From: Archangium gephyra | GTDB lineage: Bacteria > Myxococcota > Myxococcia > Myxococcales > Myxococcaceae | Assembly (NCBI GenBank): GCA_003243425.1 | Contig: QFQP01000027.1 | Location: 39,520-103,519 of the forward strand | Length of the DNA: 64,000 bases | Direction of reading: 5' to 3' | Shown here: piece after piece, positions 1-8,632 of the stretch | Numbering within the stretch: position 1 is the stretch's first letter | How the letters are laid out: every line of letters begins with the position of its first letter | Position numbers and translations under genes: made by a program | Notes under the pieces: model-generated | The model's database searches: none | Seen by the model: the letters and a program-made list of their open reading frames with translations, nothing else | Told to the model about the DNA's origin: nothing

Positions 1-398
1 TGCATCTTCGGCACGAAGAAGCACGGCCAGTCGTCACCGACCACGATGCACGCGCGCTTCACCAGCGCCTCCATCAGGCCCTTGCCCTCACCGACCTTGC
101 GCTCCACGTACGGCAGGTACTTCACCGCGCTGTCCTGAAAGGCCCGCTCGTTGTCGTGCATGCCCTCGAGCACGAAGGTGTGGAGCCGGTCGTTGGCGAA
201 CTCGTAGCCGACGCGCAGCGCTTCGAGGACCAGCAGCGGCCGCTTCATCTGCTTCGCGAGCTCGATGGCGCGGTCGAGGGCGAAGTTCGACTTCGCGCGG
301 CGGAACGACGTCATCCAATAGAGGATGTAGTCGCGGTTCTGCGGCGACGCGTCGTTCAACACGCGCACGCGACCCTTCGGAACGGGGGAACGCATCAT
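1..398 (-). CDS. DNA photolyase, N-terminal part (cut by window edge)
   Basis: Only the first 132 residues are present; the gene runs off the left edge. The visible part reads MMRSPVPKGRVRVLNDAS followed by NRDYILYWM, an RRAKSNFALDRAIELA helix, a KRPLLVLEAL strand and a HTFVLEGM helix. This is the order of the N-terminal Rossmann domain of class II-like deoxyribodipyrimidine photolyases, which use FADH- and light to split pyrimidine dimers. The FAD-binding half is not in view, so a cryptochrome-like or non-catalytic relative cannot be excluded. The first ATG overlaps the stop of the upstream gene (ATGA at 395-398), so translation is probably coupled. Lying downstream of the light-regulated carotenoid operon fits a photoprotection role; co-regulation is inference. 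Confidence 0.72.
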   Translation of the reverse strand, partial: MMRSPVPKGRVRVLNDASPQNRDYILYWMTSFRRAKSNFALDRAIELAKQMKRPLLVLEALRVGYEFANDRLHTFVLEGMHDNERAFQDSAVKYLPYVERKVGEGKGLMEALVKRACIVVGDDWPCFFVPKM

Positions 399-1117
399 GG
401 ACCTTTGTAATTGCGCAGCCGGCCGATGAGCTGCGTCGCGCTTTCGACGGCCTCTTTGTAGACGCGCTCTTTGCCGCCCATGAACCCGGGCGGAATGTTG
501 TGCATCAGGCTCATGGTGACCACGAACACGCGCGTGCGGCCTTCACCGAGCGGTTGATGCGCGGTCCACGTCACCGCGCGCTCGGCGGTCTTGAAGCCGA
601 ACATGCGGTCGAAGTCTGAGTTGCGCTGAACGATGAGCGAGTCGATCTCCGCGCCAGCTGGAAGAAACGCGCGGTACGGCGAGTCTTCACGCAACGGCTT
701 CTGCCACTCGATGGTGAAGGAATTCGCGGGCGGCTTGCTGGTGTGGAACACGCCCTTGGCGTCGACCGTGGCCTTCACTTCGGGCGCGATGGTGTTGATG
801 TACTTCACGTCGCGCGCGCGGGCTTCGGTGAAGTACGTGATGTCTCGCTCGAGCGTGTAGACGATGCGGCTCATCACCGCGTGCAACTGCTCGCCGTGCG
901 TGGCCTTGTCGTCGAGCGTGCGGACCCTGGCGAAGTCGGTGCCGACGCCAGCGTCCGCCACCTGCGCGGGCTCGAAGAACTCGTAGAAGAACTGCACGCC
1001 GCCGTCGTTCTGGAACGCATCGTCGATGGCGAACTCCAGCCTCGTTTCACGTCGCATCGTGGGCTCGGCGGCGAGCGCGGAGGTCGCGAAGAGTGTCAGC
1101 ACGAAAGCTCGCCTCAT
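395..1117 (-). CDS. Exported protein of unknown function
   Basis: A 240-residue protein. The chosen start (ATG at 1117) gives MRRAFVLTLFATSALAAEP, a typical Sec signal peptide with an ALA-A cleavage site; the frame is open another 141 bases upstream but that extension has no signal-like or conserved look. The mature part is a mixed alpha/beta domain without cysteines or recognisable catalytic motif. Alternating beta-like stretches and a long C-terminal helix (KERVYKEAVESATQLIGRL) are loosely reminiscent of SRPBCC/START-like folds, but this is a guess. The stop overlaps the photolyase start by 4 nt, so the two genes form one transcription unit. The 144-bp gap to crtIa holds a GC-rich hairpin. 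Confidence 0.7.
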   Translation of the reverse strand: MRRAFVLTLFATSALAAEPTMRRETRLEFAIDDAFQNDGGVQFFYEFFEPAQVADAGVGTDFARVRTLDDKATHGEQLHAVMSRIVYTLERDITYFTEARARDVKYINTIAPEVKATVDAKGVFHTSKPPANSFTIEWQKPLREDSPYRAFLPAGAEIDSLIVQRNSDFDRMFGFKTAERAVTWTAHQPLGEGRTRVFVVTMSLMHNIPPGFMGGKERVYKEAVESATQLIGRLRNYKGP

Positions 1118-1210
1118 TCGTGGTGACTCTCGCTCGTCATGGCAATGGGGGCGAGGCCTCAATGAAGACGGTGCCTCACGGTGACGGACCGTCATGTCTC
1201 GAGCGAAAGC

Positions 1211-1229
1211 GAGCGCAGCGACTGCGCTC
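1211..1229 (-). terminator. GC-rich hairpin after the carotenoid operon
   Basis: Perfect 8-bp inverted repeat GAGCGCAG/CTGCGCTC with a 3-nt loop, located 33 bases after the crtIa stop. There is no T-run after the stem on the minus strand, so it may only attenuate, or be an mRNA-stabilising stem, rather than a classical intrinsic terminator. Confidence 0.35.
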
Positions 1230-1261
1230 CTCTCGCCGAGCGCTTCAGGCGCCGTCACCCC

Positions 1262-2800
1262 TCACGCTTCTCGGAGCTGCTCCCGCGGCGTGAACGGCCA
1301 CTGCGACAACCCGTCTTGCCCGGCCTCGCGCGCGAAGTAGTCGCCCACGATGTTGGCGCTCTCGAAGATGGTGAGCAGCCCCGACCCGGGGTGCGTTCCA
1401 CCGCCGACCCAGTACAGCCCTTCGGTGTCCTTGCTCTTCACCTTCGGCCGCAGCGGGCCCAGCTGCAACCAGTCGTGCGACAGGTTGAAGACCGCGCCGC
1501 GGAAGACATTGAAGTCGTCGCGCCACGTCTCGGCGGTGAACACGCGTGAGTCCTTGATGTGCGCCGCGACGTCTTTGAAGCCGACCTTCTCGAGCCACTG
1601 CGGAATGCGTTCGACGAGCTTCGCCTTCACGTCTTCCCAGTTCACGTCGCGCGCGGTGTTGGGCGTCGGCACCAGCACGTAGAGAGATGAGTGACCGTCG
1701 GGCACGCCCGACTTGTCGGTGGGCGTGGGATTGCAGACGTAGAACGGCGGGTCGTCGACGTCGGCGGCGCGGTCTTCGAGCGCGGCCTTGTCGGTGCGAC
1801 GCACGGCCTCCGACAGGTAGATGAGGTGGTGCGGCAGCTCGTCGAAGCGCTTGTCGAGCCCGAGGTACATCATGAACGTGCTGCAGCTGTAGTTGGCGCG
1901 CTCGAGGTTCTTGTCCGACAGCTGCGTGCCTTCGCGCACCGACGGGTCGACCAACTGCGTCGCCGCGTACGGGAGGTCGGCGTTGATGACCACCGCGTCG
2001 AACGACAGCCGCTCCCCGGTGCTCAGCTCCACGCCCTTCGCCGCGCCGTGCTCGATGATGACCCGCTTCACCGGCGACGAGTATTTGAACTTCGCGCCGA
2101 GGTCAGACGCGCACCGCGCCATGCCCTTCGAGAGCGAGCGGAAGCCGCCCATCACGTGCCACACGCCGTACTCGACCTCGAGGTACGGGATGACGCTGAA
2201 CACGCTGCTGCACGTCGTGGGGTGGAGCCCGAGGTACTTCGACGGGTAGCTCATCGCGTAGGTGACGCGGTCGTCGTGAAAGTACGAGTCGAGGTGCGTG
2301 TAGAGCGTCTGCCAGGGCTTGAACGGCAGCGTCTCGAGCAACCGCCACGGCGCGTAGTAGCCGAGCGACTCGGCGTTGGTGCAGATGAACTTCTCGTAGG
2401 CGATGGGGTACTTGCGGCGCGAGTTCTCGAGCCAGCGGTCCCAGGCCTTCGGCAACTCCGGGTTCAGCTTCGCGAGCGACGCGCGCATGCGAACCTGGTC
2501 GCGCGAGGTGTCGAGCTGACTGCCGTCCCAGAAGTGCAGCCGCGTGTTCGGCTCGAGCGCCTTGAGCGTCACGTAGTCTTCGAGGCGCTTGCCGGCGCGG
2601 GTGAAGACCTTCTCGAGCACCTGCGGCAGCTGAAGAATCGTGGGCCCGGTGTCACACGTGTAGTCACCGAAGGTGATGCCGCGCATGCGGCCGCCGGGCA
2701 CCGCTTCCTTCTCGATGACGGTGACGTCGTGGCCCATGCCCGCGAGGTTGATGGCTGACGCGAGGCCGCCGGGGCCCGCGCCGATGATGGCGACTCTCAT
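1262..2800 (-). CDS. crtI: Phytoene desaturase-type oxidoreductase (CrtIa-like)
   Basis: A 512-residue FAD-dependent carotenoid desaturase. The N-terminus MRVAIIGAGPGGLASAINLA is the dinucleotide-binding beta-alpha-beta motif, followed by EKEAVPGGRMR and the DTGPTILQLP segment typical of the CrtI family. Near the C-terminus WVGGGTHPGSGLLTIFESA matches the bacterial-type phytoene dehydrogenase signature. Start ATG at 2800 overlaps the carH stop (ATGA). In Myxococcus xanthus two desaturases, CrtIa and CrtIb, cooperate in phytoene dehydrogenation, and crtIa (carC) lies away from the carB operon; here the second desaturase gene is the last gene of the same operon. Assignment as CrtIa rather than another desaturase or ketolase-like member is from context. 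Confidence 0.8.
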   Translation of the reverse strand: MRVAIIGAGPGGLASAINLAGMGHDVTVIEKEAVPGGRMRGITFGDYTCDTGPTILQLPQVLEKVFTRAGKRLEDYVTLKALEPNTRLHFWDGSQLDTSRDQVRMRASLAKLNPELPKAWDRWLENSRRKYPIAYEKFICTNAESLGYYAPWRLLETLPFKPWQTLYTHLDSYFHDDRVTYAMSYPSKYLGLHPTTCSSVFSVIPYLEVEYGVWHVMGGFRSLSKGMARCASDLGAKFKYSSPVKRVIIEHGAAKGVELSTGERLSFDAVVINADLPYAATQLVDPSVREGTQLSDKNLERANYSCSTFMMYLGLDKRFDELPHHLIYLSEAVRRTDKAALEDRAADVDDPPFYVCNPTPTDKSGVPDGHSSLYVLVPTPNTARDVNWEDVKAKLVERIPQWLEKVGFKDVAAHIKDSRVFTAETWRDDFNVFRGAVFNLSHDWLQLGPLRPKVKSKDTEGLYWVGGGTHPGSGLLTIFESANIVGDYFAREAGQDGLSQWPFTPREQLREA

Positions 2801-3693
2801 GACTGCTCCTCGTCGCGTACGCGCATGAAGTCCGCGACGCTCTCGGCAACGGTGAAACCCAGCTTCTTGATGACCGCCTTCGAACTGCGCGTACCCGACC
2901 CGCCGATGACGACGGGCACCCCTTCCGGCAGCGCCGCGGAGATCTCTTCGAGGTACTTCGGCGTCTTCAGCTCGCTGACCAGCGAGAGCGCCACGAGGTC
3001 GGCCTTCGAGCCCTTCACCACGCGGGCGAGCTGCGCGGCCGGCGTGCGCGCGCCGAGGTAGGTGACGCGCCACCCCGCGTGCCGGAAATGCAGCGCCACG
3101 CCGAGCAGCCCGAGCTCGTGCTCTTCGTCGGCCGGGCACGCGCACACCACGTGCTTCTTCGCGCGCCGGGGCGCATTCACCAGCAACGCCACCATGCGTT
3201 GTCGCGCGGCCTGGCTGACGAGGTGCTCCTCGGCGATGGAGATTTCACCGGCGTGCCAGTGGTCACCGACCTGCTTGAGCAGCGGCCCGAGGAAGTCGTC
3301 GTAGAACGCCAGCGGCGGCATCGAGGCCTGCACTTCGCCGAGAATCAGGTCGACGCGGAGTTGATCGAACCGCGCTGCTGCGTCGAAGACCTCGGCGGTC
3401 CACTTCGCGAGCTGATCCATCGTGGCGGGCTTGGGCGGCGCCTCGGCGGTGGCCTTCACGTCACGGCGGATGTCGGGCAGCTGCTGCACCGCCTGCGCGA
3501 TGGACACGCCCTGCGCGGTGAGCGCCTTCAAGCGCTTGAGCACCTCGATGTCGGCGTCGGAGTACGTGCGGTAACCGCCGGCGGTGCGCGTGGGCTTGAG
3601 CACGCCGTAGCGCTTCTCCCACTGACGAATCAGAGGTTCCTTCACGCCGCTGATCTGCGCGGCCAGCGCGATTCTGTAGGCGCGCTCGGTCAT
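2797..3693 (-). CDS. carH: CarH-type MerR-family B12 photoreceptor repressor
   Basis: A 298-residue transcription factor. Residues 1-75 are a MerR-type winged-helix DNA-binding domain (YRIALAAQISGVKEPLIRQWEKRYG). Residues about 95-175 form the helical bundle with the W-x9-E-H motif: W146, E156, H157, and H147 directly after the Trp, the position that becomes the upper cobalt ligand after photolysis in Thermus CarH. Residues 180-298 are a cobalamin-binding Rossmann domain with the E-x-H-x-x-G motif (E190, H192, G195), H192 being the expected lower ligand. All residues needed for adenosylcobalamin light sensing are present, so it should repress carotenoid genes in the dark and release them in light. 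It overlaps both neighbours by 4 nt. M. xanthus has a CarA-CarH pair; only one copy is present here. Confidence 0.9.
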   Translation of the reverse strand: MTERAYRIALAAQISGVKEPLIRQWEKRYGVLKPTRTAGGYRTYSDADIEVLKRLKALTAQGVSIAQAVQQLPDIRRDVKATAEAPPKPATMDQLAKWTAEVFDAAARFDQLRVDLILGEVQASMPPLAFYDDFLGPLLKQVGDHWHAGEISIAEEHLVSQAARQRMVALLVNAPRRAKKHVVCACPADEEHELGLLGVALHFRHAGWRVTYLGARTPAAQLARVVKGSKADLVALSLVSELKTPKYLEEISAALPEGVPVVIGGSGTRSSKAVIKKLGFTVAESVADFMRVRDEEQS

Positions 3694-4364
3694 GTGAGCC
3701 TCCTCGCCGCGTCCCAGCGTTCAGCTACGGAGCGACGGCCATTCAACAAAGGGGTGAGGTCGGTGCACGTCGTCAGCTTCGACTGCGCCAGCACCAGCGC
3801 GTCGAGCCGCAACGTCATGTTCTCGAGTGGCTCCGGCGCGTGCGCGGCACCCACGTGCAGCACGACGTCGGGGTATTCGTGTTCGAAGAAGCCGAAGTGC
3901 ATGGCCACCGGCACACAGCGAACGCCGGTCATCCGCGCCAGCAGCTCGACGCCACGCTCCAGCTGGAGGGGCGGCGTAGCGCGCGGCGCGAGCGTGCCCT
4001 GGGGGAAGACGCACACCAGCGCGCGCGGCCTGGCGAGCAGCTTCGCGGCGTACTTGAGGCTCTCGCGCGCCGACCTCGCTTCACCGCGGCGAATCGAGAA
4101 CGCGCCGATGCGACGGAGGAACGGGTAGCGCGCGAGGTTGTGCTCCTCCATCAACGCGTAACCGTCGCGCTGGTGCGCCCGGGACAACGCGTGCGCGGCG
4201 AAGCCGTCCCAGAAGCTGGTGTGGTTCGCGTACATCAGCAGCGGCTCGTCGCCCTCGGGCAGCGCGCCGTGGCACCACAGGCCGCGGAAGTTCGAGCGCA
4301 GCTTCCAATGCACGTAGTGGTCGAGCGCCCAGGTGAAGAACGGCTGCTTGGCCGCGGGAATCAT
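3690..4364 (-). CDS. PlsC-like acyltransferase of the carotenoid operon
   Basis: A 224-residue protein with the H-x4-D acyltransferase motif NHTSFWD (H48, D53) and the later FPQGT block, both typical of the LPLAT/PlsC family. No signal peptide; it is probably a peripheral membrane enzyme. The frame is open upstream, but the ATG at 4364 overlaps the glycosyltransferase stop (ATGA) and gives the natural start. The place in the operon, directly after a glycosyltransferase, suggests that it esterifies the sugar or hydroxyl group of the carotenoid with a fatty acid; myxobacteria are known to carry carotenoid glycoside esters. The substrate is inferred from context, and a phospholipid role is possible. 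Confidence 0.78.
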   Translation of the reverse strand: MIPAAKQPFFTWALDHYVHWKLRSNFRGLWCHGALPEGDEPLLMYANHTSFWDGFAAHALSRAHQRDGYALMEEHNLARYPFLRRIGAFSIRRGEARSARESLKYAAKLLARPRALVCVFPQGTLAPRATPPLQLERGVELLARMTGVRCVPVAMHFGFFEHEYPDVVLHVGAAHAPEPLENMTLRLDALVLAQSKLTTCTDLTPLLNGRRSVAERWDAARRLT

Positions 4365-5359
4365 TCGAGCACTCCCTTCGCGCCGATGTGCAGCACGCGA
4401 CCACGCCAGGTCACGCGGGAACCCAGCAGCAACGACTTCACCCAGCTGGCGAGCAGCAGACACTCACCGGCGAACCACCACGGCGAGAGGCTGCGTTCGA
4501 GCGCGAAGGCGAGCCCGAAGCGCGCCAGCACCAGCACCGCGGTGAGGGCCGTCAGCAGCTGCGAGTCGAGAGCAGCCGCCGCGAGCATCAGCAGCGGCGT
4601 ACACGCGAAGAAGAGCGGAATGGTGGGGAACAGCGCCCCGCGATGCGCGCGCAGCACCTGCATCCACCGCGTGAAGCGCGCGAACGACGCCTCGAGCGAG
4701 CGGCGCCCCGGGAGGTTGGCGCGCGCCACCAGCCTGGTGGTCAGCCCGCGCCGGTGGAGCGCCTTCGACAGCTCGAGGTCTTCGCCCACACAATCGGGAA
4801 TGGAGCGCAGCACCTCGAGCGCCGCGGGGGACAACGCCATCGCCTTGCCGCACAGCGGTGAGCTGCCCGGAGAAATCGCGTCGAGCACTTCGAAGCTGTG
4901 CGCGGACTGAACGAGCAGACCGCGCTCGAAGCCCGGCTCGACCGGCGCGGGAGACGCCCACGCGAGTGCTGCGCCGCTGTCGAGCCCTGCGACGAGCGCG
5001 CCCACCAGCGCGTCGTCGACGTGCACGTCGGCGTCGACGATCAACACCGGCTTCATCACCCCCAGCTTCGCGAGCGCGGCGTGAATGTGGCCCAGCTTGC
5101 GGTTGAAGCCGTGCGGGTCCGAGGCCAGCCACGCCCCCGCGCCGCTGGGCACCGGCGCGACGACGTACTGCTCGACGCCCTGGGCGAGGTGCTTGAGGTT
5201 CTGCAGCTCCGTCGGCGTGGGCGCGTCGACGGGGCGGAGGAGCACGATGGGCTCGCTGGGAACCCGGCCCACGAGCCCACGTCGCCTTCCAGCACGCAGC
5301 AGCGCCGTGGCCGTGAAGCCGATGGCGACCGCGCACCAGAGGGCGAACGCGATGCTCAT
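4361..5359 (-). CDS. Membrane glycosyltransferase, GT2/GT21-like
   Basis: A 332-residue glycosyltransferase. An N-terminal membrane segment (residues 3-21) precedes a GT-A catalytic domain with DADV (D109, D111), GED (E193, D194) and RFTRW (228-232), the D,D,D,(Q/R)xxRW pattern of processive GT2 and ceramide-glucosyltransferase-like GT21 enzymes. Two or three hydrophobic segments follow from about 245 to 315. ATG at 5359 overlaps the crtC stop (ATGA), which argues against the longer open frame beginning at 5398. In this operon the likely acceptor is the tertiary hydroxyl made by CrtC; the sugar donor cannot be told from sequence. Confidence 0.78.
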   Translation of the reverse strand: MSIAFALWCAVAIGFTATALLRAGRRRGLVGRVPSEPIVLLRPVDAPTPTELQNLKHLAQGVEQYVVAPVPSGAGAWLASDPHGFNRKLGHIHAALAKLGVMKPVLIVDADVHVDDALVGALVAGLDSGAALAWASPAPVEPGFERGLLVQSAHSFEVLDAISPGSSPLCGKAMALSPAALEVLRSIPDCVGEDLELSKALHRRGLTTRLVARANLPGRRSLEASFARFTRWMQVLRAHRGALFPTIPLFFACTPLLMLAAAALDSQLLTALTAVLVLARFGLAFALERSLSPWWFAGECLLLASWVKSLLLGSRVTWRGRVLHIGAKGVLE

Positions 5360-6288
5360 CGCCCCGCCTCCACGCGCGTACGGAAGTGCGCCATCCACGT
5401 GATGAGCGGCGAGCGGAACTTCTTGAAGTCAGCCACCTCGCACACGGTGTGCGCGCTGGCGTCACCGGCCTCGAGGCGCGCGTAGAACGGCGACGACTCC
5501 AGCAGCGACGTGGGCAGCCCCGAGAGCGACCGCGGCACCGGCAGCCCCCAACGCGTACGCGAGGTCATCGGCGCGTCGGTGTGCGAGCGGCACGAGGTCA
5601 CGCCTTCAGCGGTCACCGCGACCTGCAGCGGGGTCACGCCGTCGTGCCACGGGCGGTAGGTGATGTGCGTCGAGTCGACGTGGTGCGTGCGCGACCAGTC
5701 CCAGCCCTCGAGGTCGGTGCCCAGCGGCGTCTCGCCGTGATTTCCGTCGTGGTAGCCGCGGCCTTCGAGCACGCGGTTCTGCAACGGCAGCGTGAGCTTC
5801 GCGGTGCCGCGCGGCGCGTAGGGGTGCCAGAAGTGCGGGAGACCGTCGACGAGTTGGTACGCGTCGGCGCCGCGCACCTCGGGGCAGAACTCGAACTCAC
5901 ACTGCGCGGGCTTGCCCCACACCGGCGTGCGCTCGGAGATGCTCACGTGAATGGTGCCGTCGTCGTTCCACGTCAGCGACGAGCTGCCGATGCGCAGCGT
6001 GTTCTTCTCGAGCGAGACCTGCTCGTACTCGGAGAGCACCCACTGCTGCGGCACGCGGTTCTCGTAGAGCGCGAAGTTGATGGCCGAGTGCGCCTGCGGG
6101 TTGGCGCCCTTCTTCACGCGGCTCGCGTAGCGCGGTGAGAAGAGCGAGCCGATCATGAAGATGCAGACCGCGGTGACGTCGCCGGCGACGAGGTCGAAGT
6201 AGTACCAGCGGTAGGCGCCGGGCCGCGTGGGGAGCTCGCGTGCGCCCCCGTCGTGACCCGACCCCGCTTCACCCGAACGCGGAGTCAT
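5356..6288 (-). CDS. crtC: Carotenoid 1,2-hydratase (hydroxyneurosporene synthase)
   Basis: A 310-residue member of the CrtC family, which adds water to the terminal double bond of acyclic carotenoids. The conserved GYHDGNHGETPLG block (about residues 178-190) and the many His/Trp residues around it are typical, as is the N-terminal RWYYFDLVAGD segment. No signal peptide is obvious, although a short hydrophobic stretch (residues 34-48) may contact the membrane. The ATG at 6288 overlaps the crtD stop (ATGA). CrtC and CrtD usually act in sequence, hydration then 3,4-desaturation, on 1-hydroxy acyclic carotenoids. Confidence 0.88.
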   Translation of the reverse strand: MTPRSGEAGSGHDGGARELPTRPGAYRWYYFDLVAGDVTAVCIFMIGSLFSPRYASRVKKGANPQAHSAINFALYENRVPQQWVLSEYEQVSLEKNTLRIGSSSLTWNDDGTIHVSISERTPVWGKPAQCEFEFCPEVRGADAYQLVDGLPHFWHPYAPRGTAKLTLPLQNRVLEGRGYHDGNHGETPLGTDLEGWDWSRTHHVDSTHITYRPWHDGVTPLQVAVTAEGVTSCRSHTDAPMTSRTRWGLPVPRSLSGLPTSLLESSPFYARLEAGDASAHTVCEVADFKKFRSPLITWMAHFRTRVEAGR

Positions 6289-7709
6289 GACCGGCCTCCG
6301 AGGTGCTGCTCGACGAGCGTCGACGCGAAGTGACCCGACAACATCACCATCGGCACACCGCCACCGGGGTGCGTGCCGCCACCGGCGTAGAACACGCCGC
6401 GCGTCTTCGACCGCATCTTCGGCCGCGCGAAGGGGCCGAACTTCCCGTGCGGCAGAAAGCCGTAGATGGAACCGCCCGGCGCCCCACCGCGCGCGAGGTC
6501 GACGGGCGTGCGCTCACCGACGATGGCGATGTTCGCGTCGCGCGCCTCAGGCGCCAGCTTCTTGACCGTCTCCACGCACAGCGCGCGCAGCTGGGTCGCG
6601 TGCTGGGTCCACCTGCCGACGTCGGCTTCGCCGCGCAGCGCAGGGGAGTTCACCATCACGAACAAGCCGCTGCGGCCTTGCGGCGCGACCGACGCGTCAC
6701 TCGCCGCGGGGTGACACACGTAGACCGTGGTGGCGTACGGCTGCTCACCGCGGAACAACGCGGCGAACTCGGTCTTCGGGTCATCGGTGAAGGCGATGCT
6801 GTGGTGCGGGAGCGACAGTCGCCTGTCGGCGTCGAGCAGCAGCACGTAGCCCGACAGCGCGAGCGGCTCGTGCGTGCCGAGCAGGGGGTCTTGATTCACG
6901 ACGATGGAATCGAACTCGTGCTCGTCGCCGCTGGGGCCGGCCACGAGCGAGCGGCCGTGCTGTTTCCAGCTCGCGCGGGCACCGTAGCGAATGGTCACCC
7001 CGAGGCGCTCGAGCGCCTTGCCGAACGCGGCGACCAGGCCCGCCATGCCGCCTTCGACGTGGTGCACGCCGAACGCACGTTCGATGTGCGGAATCATCGC
7101 GAAGGCGGCGCTCGCTTCGTACGGCGAGGCGCCGGCGTAGGTCGCGAAGCGCCCGACGAACTGCTGCAGCTGCGGCGAGGTGAAGTGCTTGCGCGCCAGC
7201 GAGTCGAGCGACGACATCTTCAGGCCCGCCAGCGCCGAGGCGACGCCGCGACGGGCGACGCGGGTCATGAAGGCCAGCGTGCCTTCGAAGGGCGCCTCGA
7301 GGTACGGCTCGCCGGCTGCGTAGTGAATGTTCTTCGCGTCTTCGTAGAAGCGGTGAATCGAGTTCCCGTCCTCGAAGGTGCTGGCTGACGCCGCGGTCTG
7401 CTCGAGGTCGTCGCCGCAGTCGAAGGTGCGGCCGTCGCTCCACGTGTAGCGCGCGTGGTGCGTGAGCCGGTGGAAGCGCGGGAGGAGATCTGCCGCGCCG
7501 AGGCGCGAGAAGGTCTGCTCGACGACGTGCGGCATCGTCAGCAGCGTGGGGCCGGTGTCGAGCTTCACGCCGGCGTGGGTGACCAGCTGGGCCTTGCCAC
7601 CCAGGGTCGAGGCCTGCTCGAAGAGCGTGACCTGGTGGCCAGCGCGCGCGAGCTCGGCGGCGGCGGTCATGCCTCCGAAGCCGGCTCCGATGACGGCGAC
7701 CTTCTTCAT
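6285..7709 (-). CDS. crtD: Hydroxyneurosporene/methoxyneurosporene desaturase family protein
   Basis: A 474-residue FAD-dependent desaturase. The N-terminal GAGFGGMTAAAELARAG motif binds FAD; LDTGPTLLTMPHV and the C-terminal YAGGGTHPGGGVPMVMLSG are the CrtI/CrtD-family signatures. It is shorter in the central region than the two CrtI-like proteins of the operon and sits directly before crtC, as crtD does in M. xanthus, so a 3,4-desaturase of 1-hydroxy carotenoids is the best call. The ATG overlaps the crtB stop (ATGA at 7706-7709). The exact bond desaturated cannot be read from sequence. Confidence 0.85.
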   Translation of the reverse strand: MKKVAVIGAGFGGMTAAAELARAGHQVTLFEQASTLGGKAQLVTHAGVKLDTGPTLLTMPHVVEQTFSRLGAADLLPRFHRLTHHARYTWSDGRTFDCGDDLEQTAASASTFEDGNSIHRFYEDAKNIHYAAGEPYLEAPFEGTLAFMTRVARRGVASALAGLKMSSLDSLARKHFTSPQLQQFVGRFATYAGASPYEASAAFAMIPHIERAFGVHHVEGGMAGLVAAFGKALERLGVTIRYGARASWKQHGRSLVAGPSGDEHEFDSIVVNQDPLLGTHEPLALSGYVLLLDADRRLSLPHHSIAFTDDPKTEFAALFRGEQPYATTVYVCHPAASDASVAPQGRSGLFVMVNSPALRGEADVGRWTQHATQLRALCVETVKKLAPEARDANIAIVGERTPVDLARGGAPGGSIYGFLPHGKFGPFARPKMRSKTRGVFYAGGGTHPGGGVPMVMLSGHFASTLVEQHLGGRS

Positions 7710-8632
7710 GACGAGATCCGTGGAGAAGACGGGGTGACTTGCGCCTCGCCGTGCCGGGGCGCAGGGAGCAACGCGACCTTCAGCAGTCGCCAGAACTTTC
7801 CGGCCTTCGAGACCGAGGCGCGCTGCGAGAACACGTCGAAGTCGCGCTGCTCGATGATGTCGAGAATTCCCCCGTAGATGCTCGACAACAGCCGCACGAC
7901 CCGCGGCGCACTGAAGCCCGGCAGGTACCTGGCGCCCGCTTCACCCGAGGCGTACAGCGCGCGCGCGCGCGCAATCTGAAACCGCGCGAAGGAGCGCCAC
8001 GCGTCGGTCACCACGCCGCGCGCCAGCATCTCTTCGGTCACGCCGTGGGCGGCCAGCTCGTCCTGCGGCAGGTACACGCGCCCGCGGCCCAGGTCTTCCT
8101 TCACGTCGCGGAGGATGTTCGTCAGCTGCATCGCGCGGCCGAGGTCGTCGGCGTGCTTGAGCGCCACCGCGTCGGTCGTGCCCAGCAGCGGCGCCATCAT
8201 CAACCCCACCGTGCCGGCCGCGCGGTAGCAGTAGCCGTCGAGCTCCGCCCAGCTCGCGTAGCGCGACTTCACGGTGTCCATCTCCATGCCGGCGATGAGG
8301 TCGTGAAACGGCTGCTCCGCGATGCCGAAGCGCTTCACGGTGTCGATGAGCGCGAGCTGCTCGTTCTCGGGCCACGGCGTCTCGGGCAGCACGTGGCCAC
8401 CGAACACCGACCGCACACAGCCATGCGCGCGGTCCAGCGACTGCGTCAGCGACACGCCCGGCGTCGGCGCGTCGACCACGTCGTCGAGCCTCCGGCAGAA
8501 CGCGTACAGCGCGTAGGCCCCCAGCCGTCGATGGCCGAACAGCGCCGCCGACGAGAAATAGAAGCTCTTGGCGTGGTGCCTGGTCACGCCCTGCGCGGAG
8601 CGGTACCCCAGAGCGAGCGCGGAGCCCGTCAT
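7706..8632 (-). CDS. crtB: Phytoene synthase
   Basis: A 308-residue trans-isoprenyl diphosphate synthase (squalene/phytoene synthase family) that joins two geranylgeranyl diphosphates head to head. Both Asp-rich motifs are visible: RRLDDVVDA near residue 50 and LTNILRDVKEDLGRGRVYLP near residue 170, the latter being the family signature. HHAKSFYFSSAALF at the N-terminus is also typical. ATG at 8632 overlaps the crtIb stop (ATGA); the frame stays open far upstream only because it is antiphase to crtIb in a GC-rich genome. It lies between crtIb and crtD as in M. xanthus. Confidence 0.93.
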   Translation of the reverse strand: MTGSALALGYRSAQGVTRHHAKSFYFSSAALFGHRRLGAYALYAFCRRLDDVVDAPTPGVSLTQSLDRAHGCVRSVFGGHVLPETPWPENEQLALIDTVKRFGIAEQPFHDLIAGMEMDTVKSRYASWAELDGYCYRAAGTVGLMMAPLLGTTDAVALKHADDLGRAMQLTNILRDVKEDLGRGRVYLPQDELAAHGVTEEMLARGVVTDAWRSFARFQIARARALYASGEAGARYLPGFSAPRVVRLLSSIYGGILDIIEQRDFDVFSQRASVSKAGKFWRLLKVALLPAPRHGEAQVTPSSPRISS

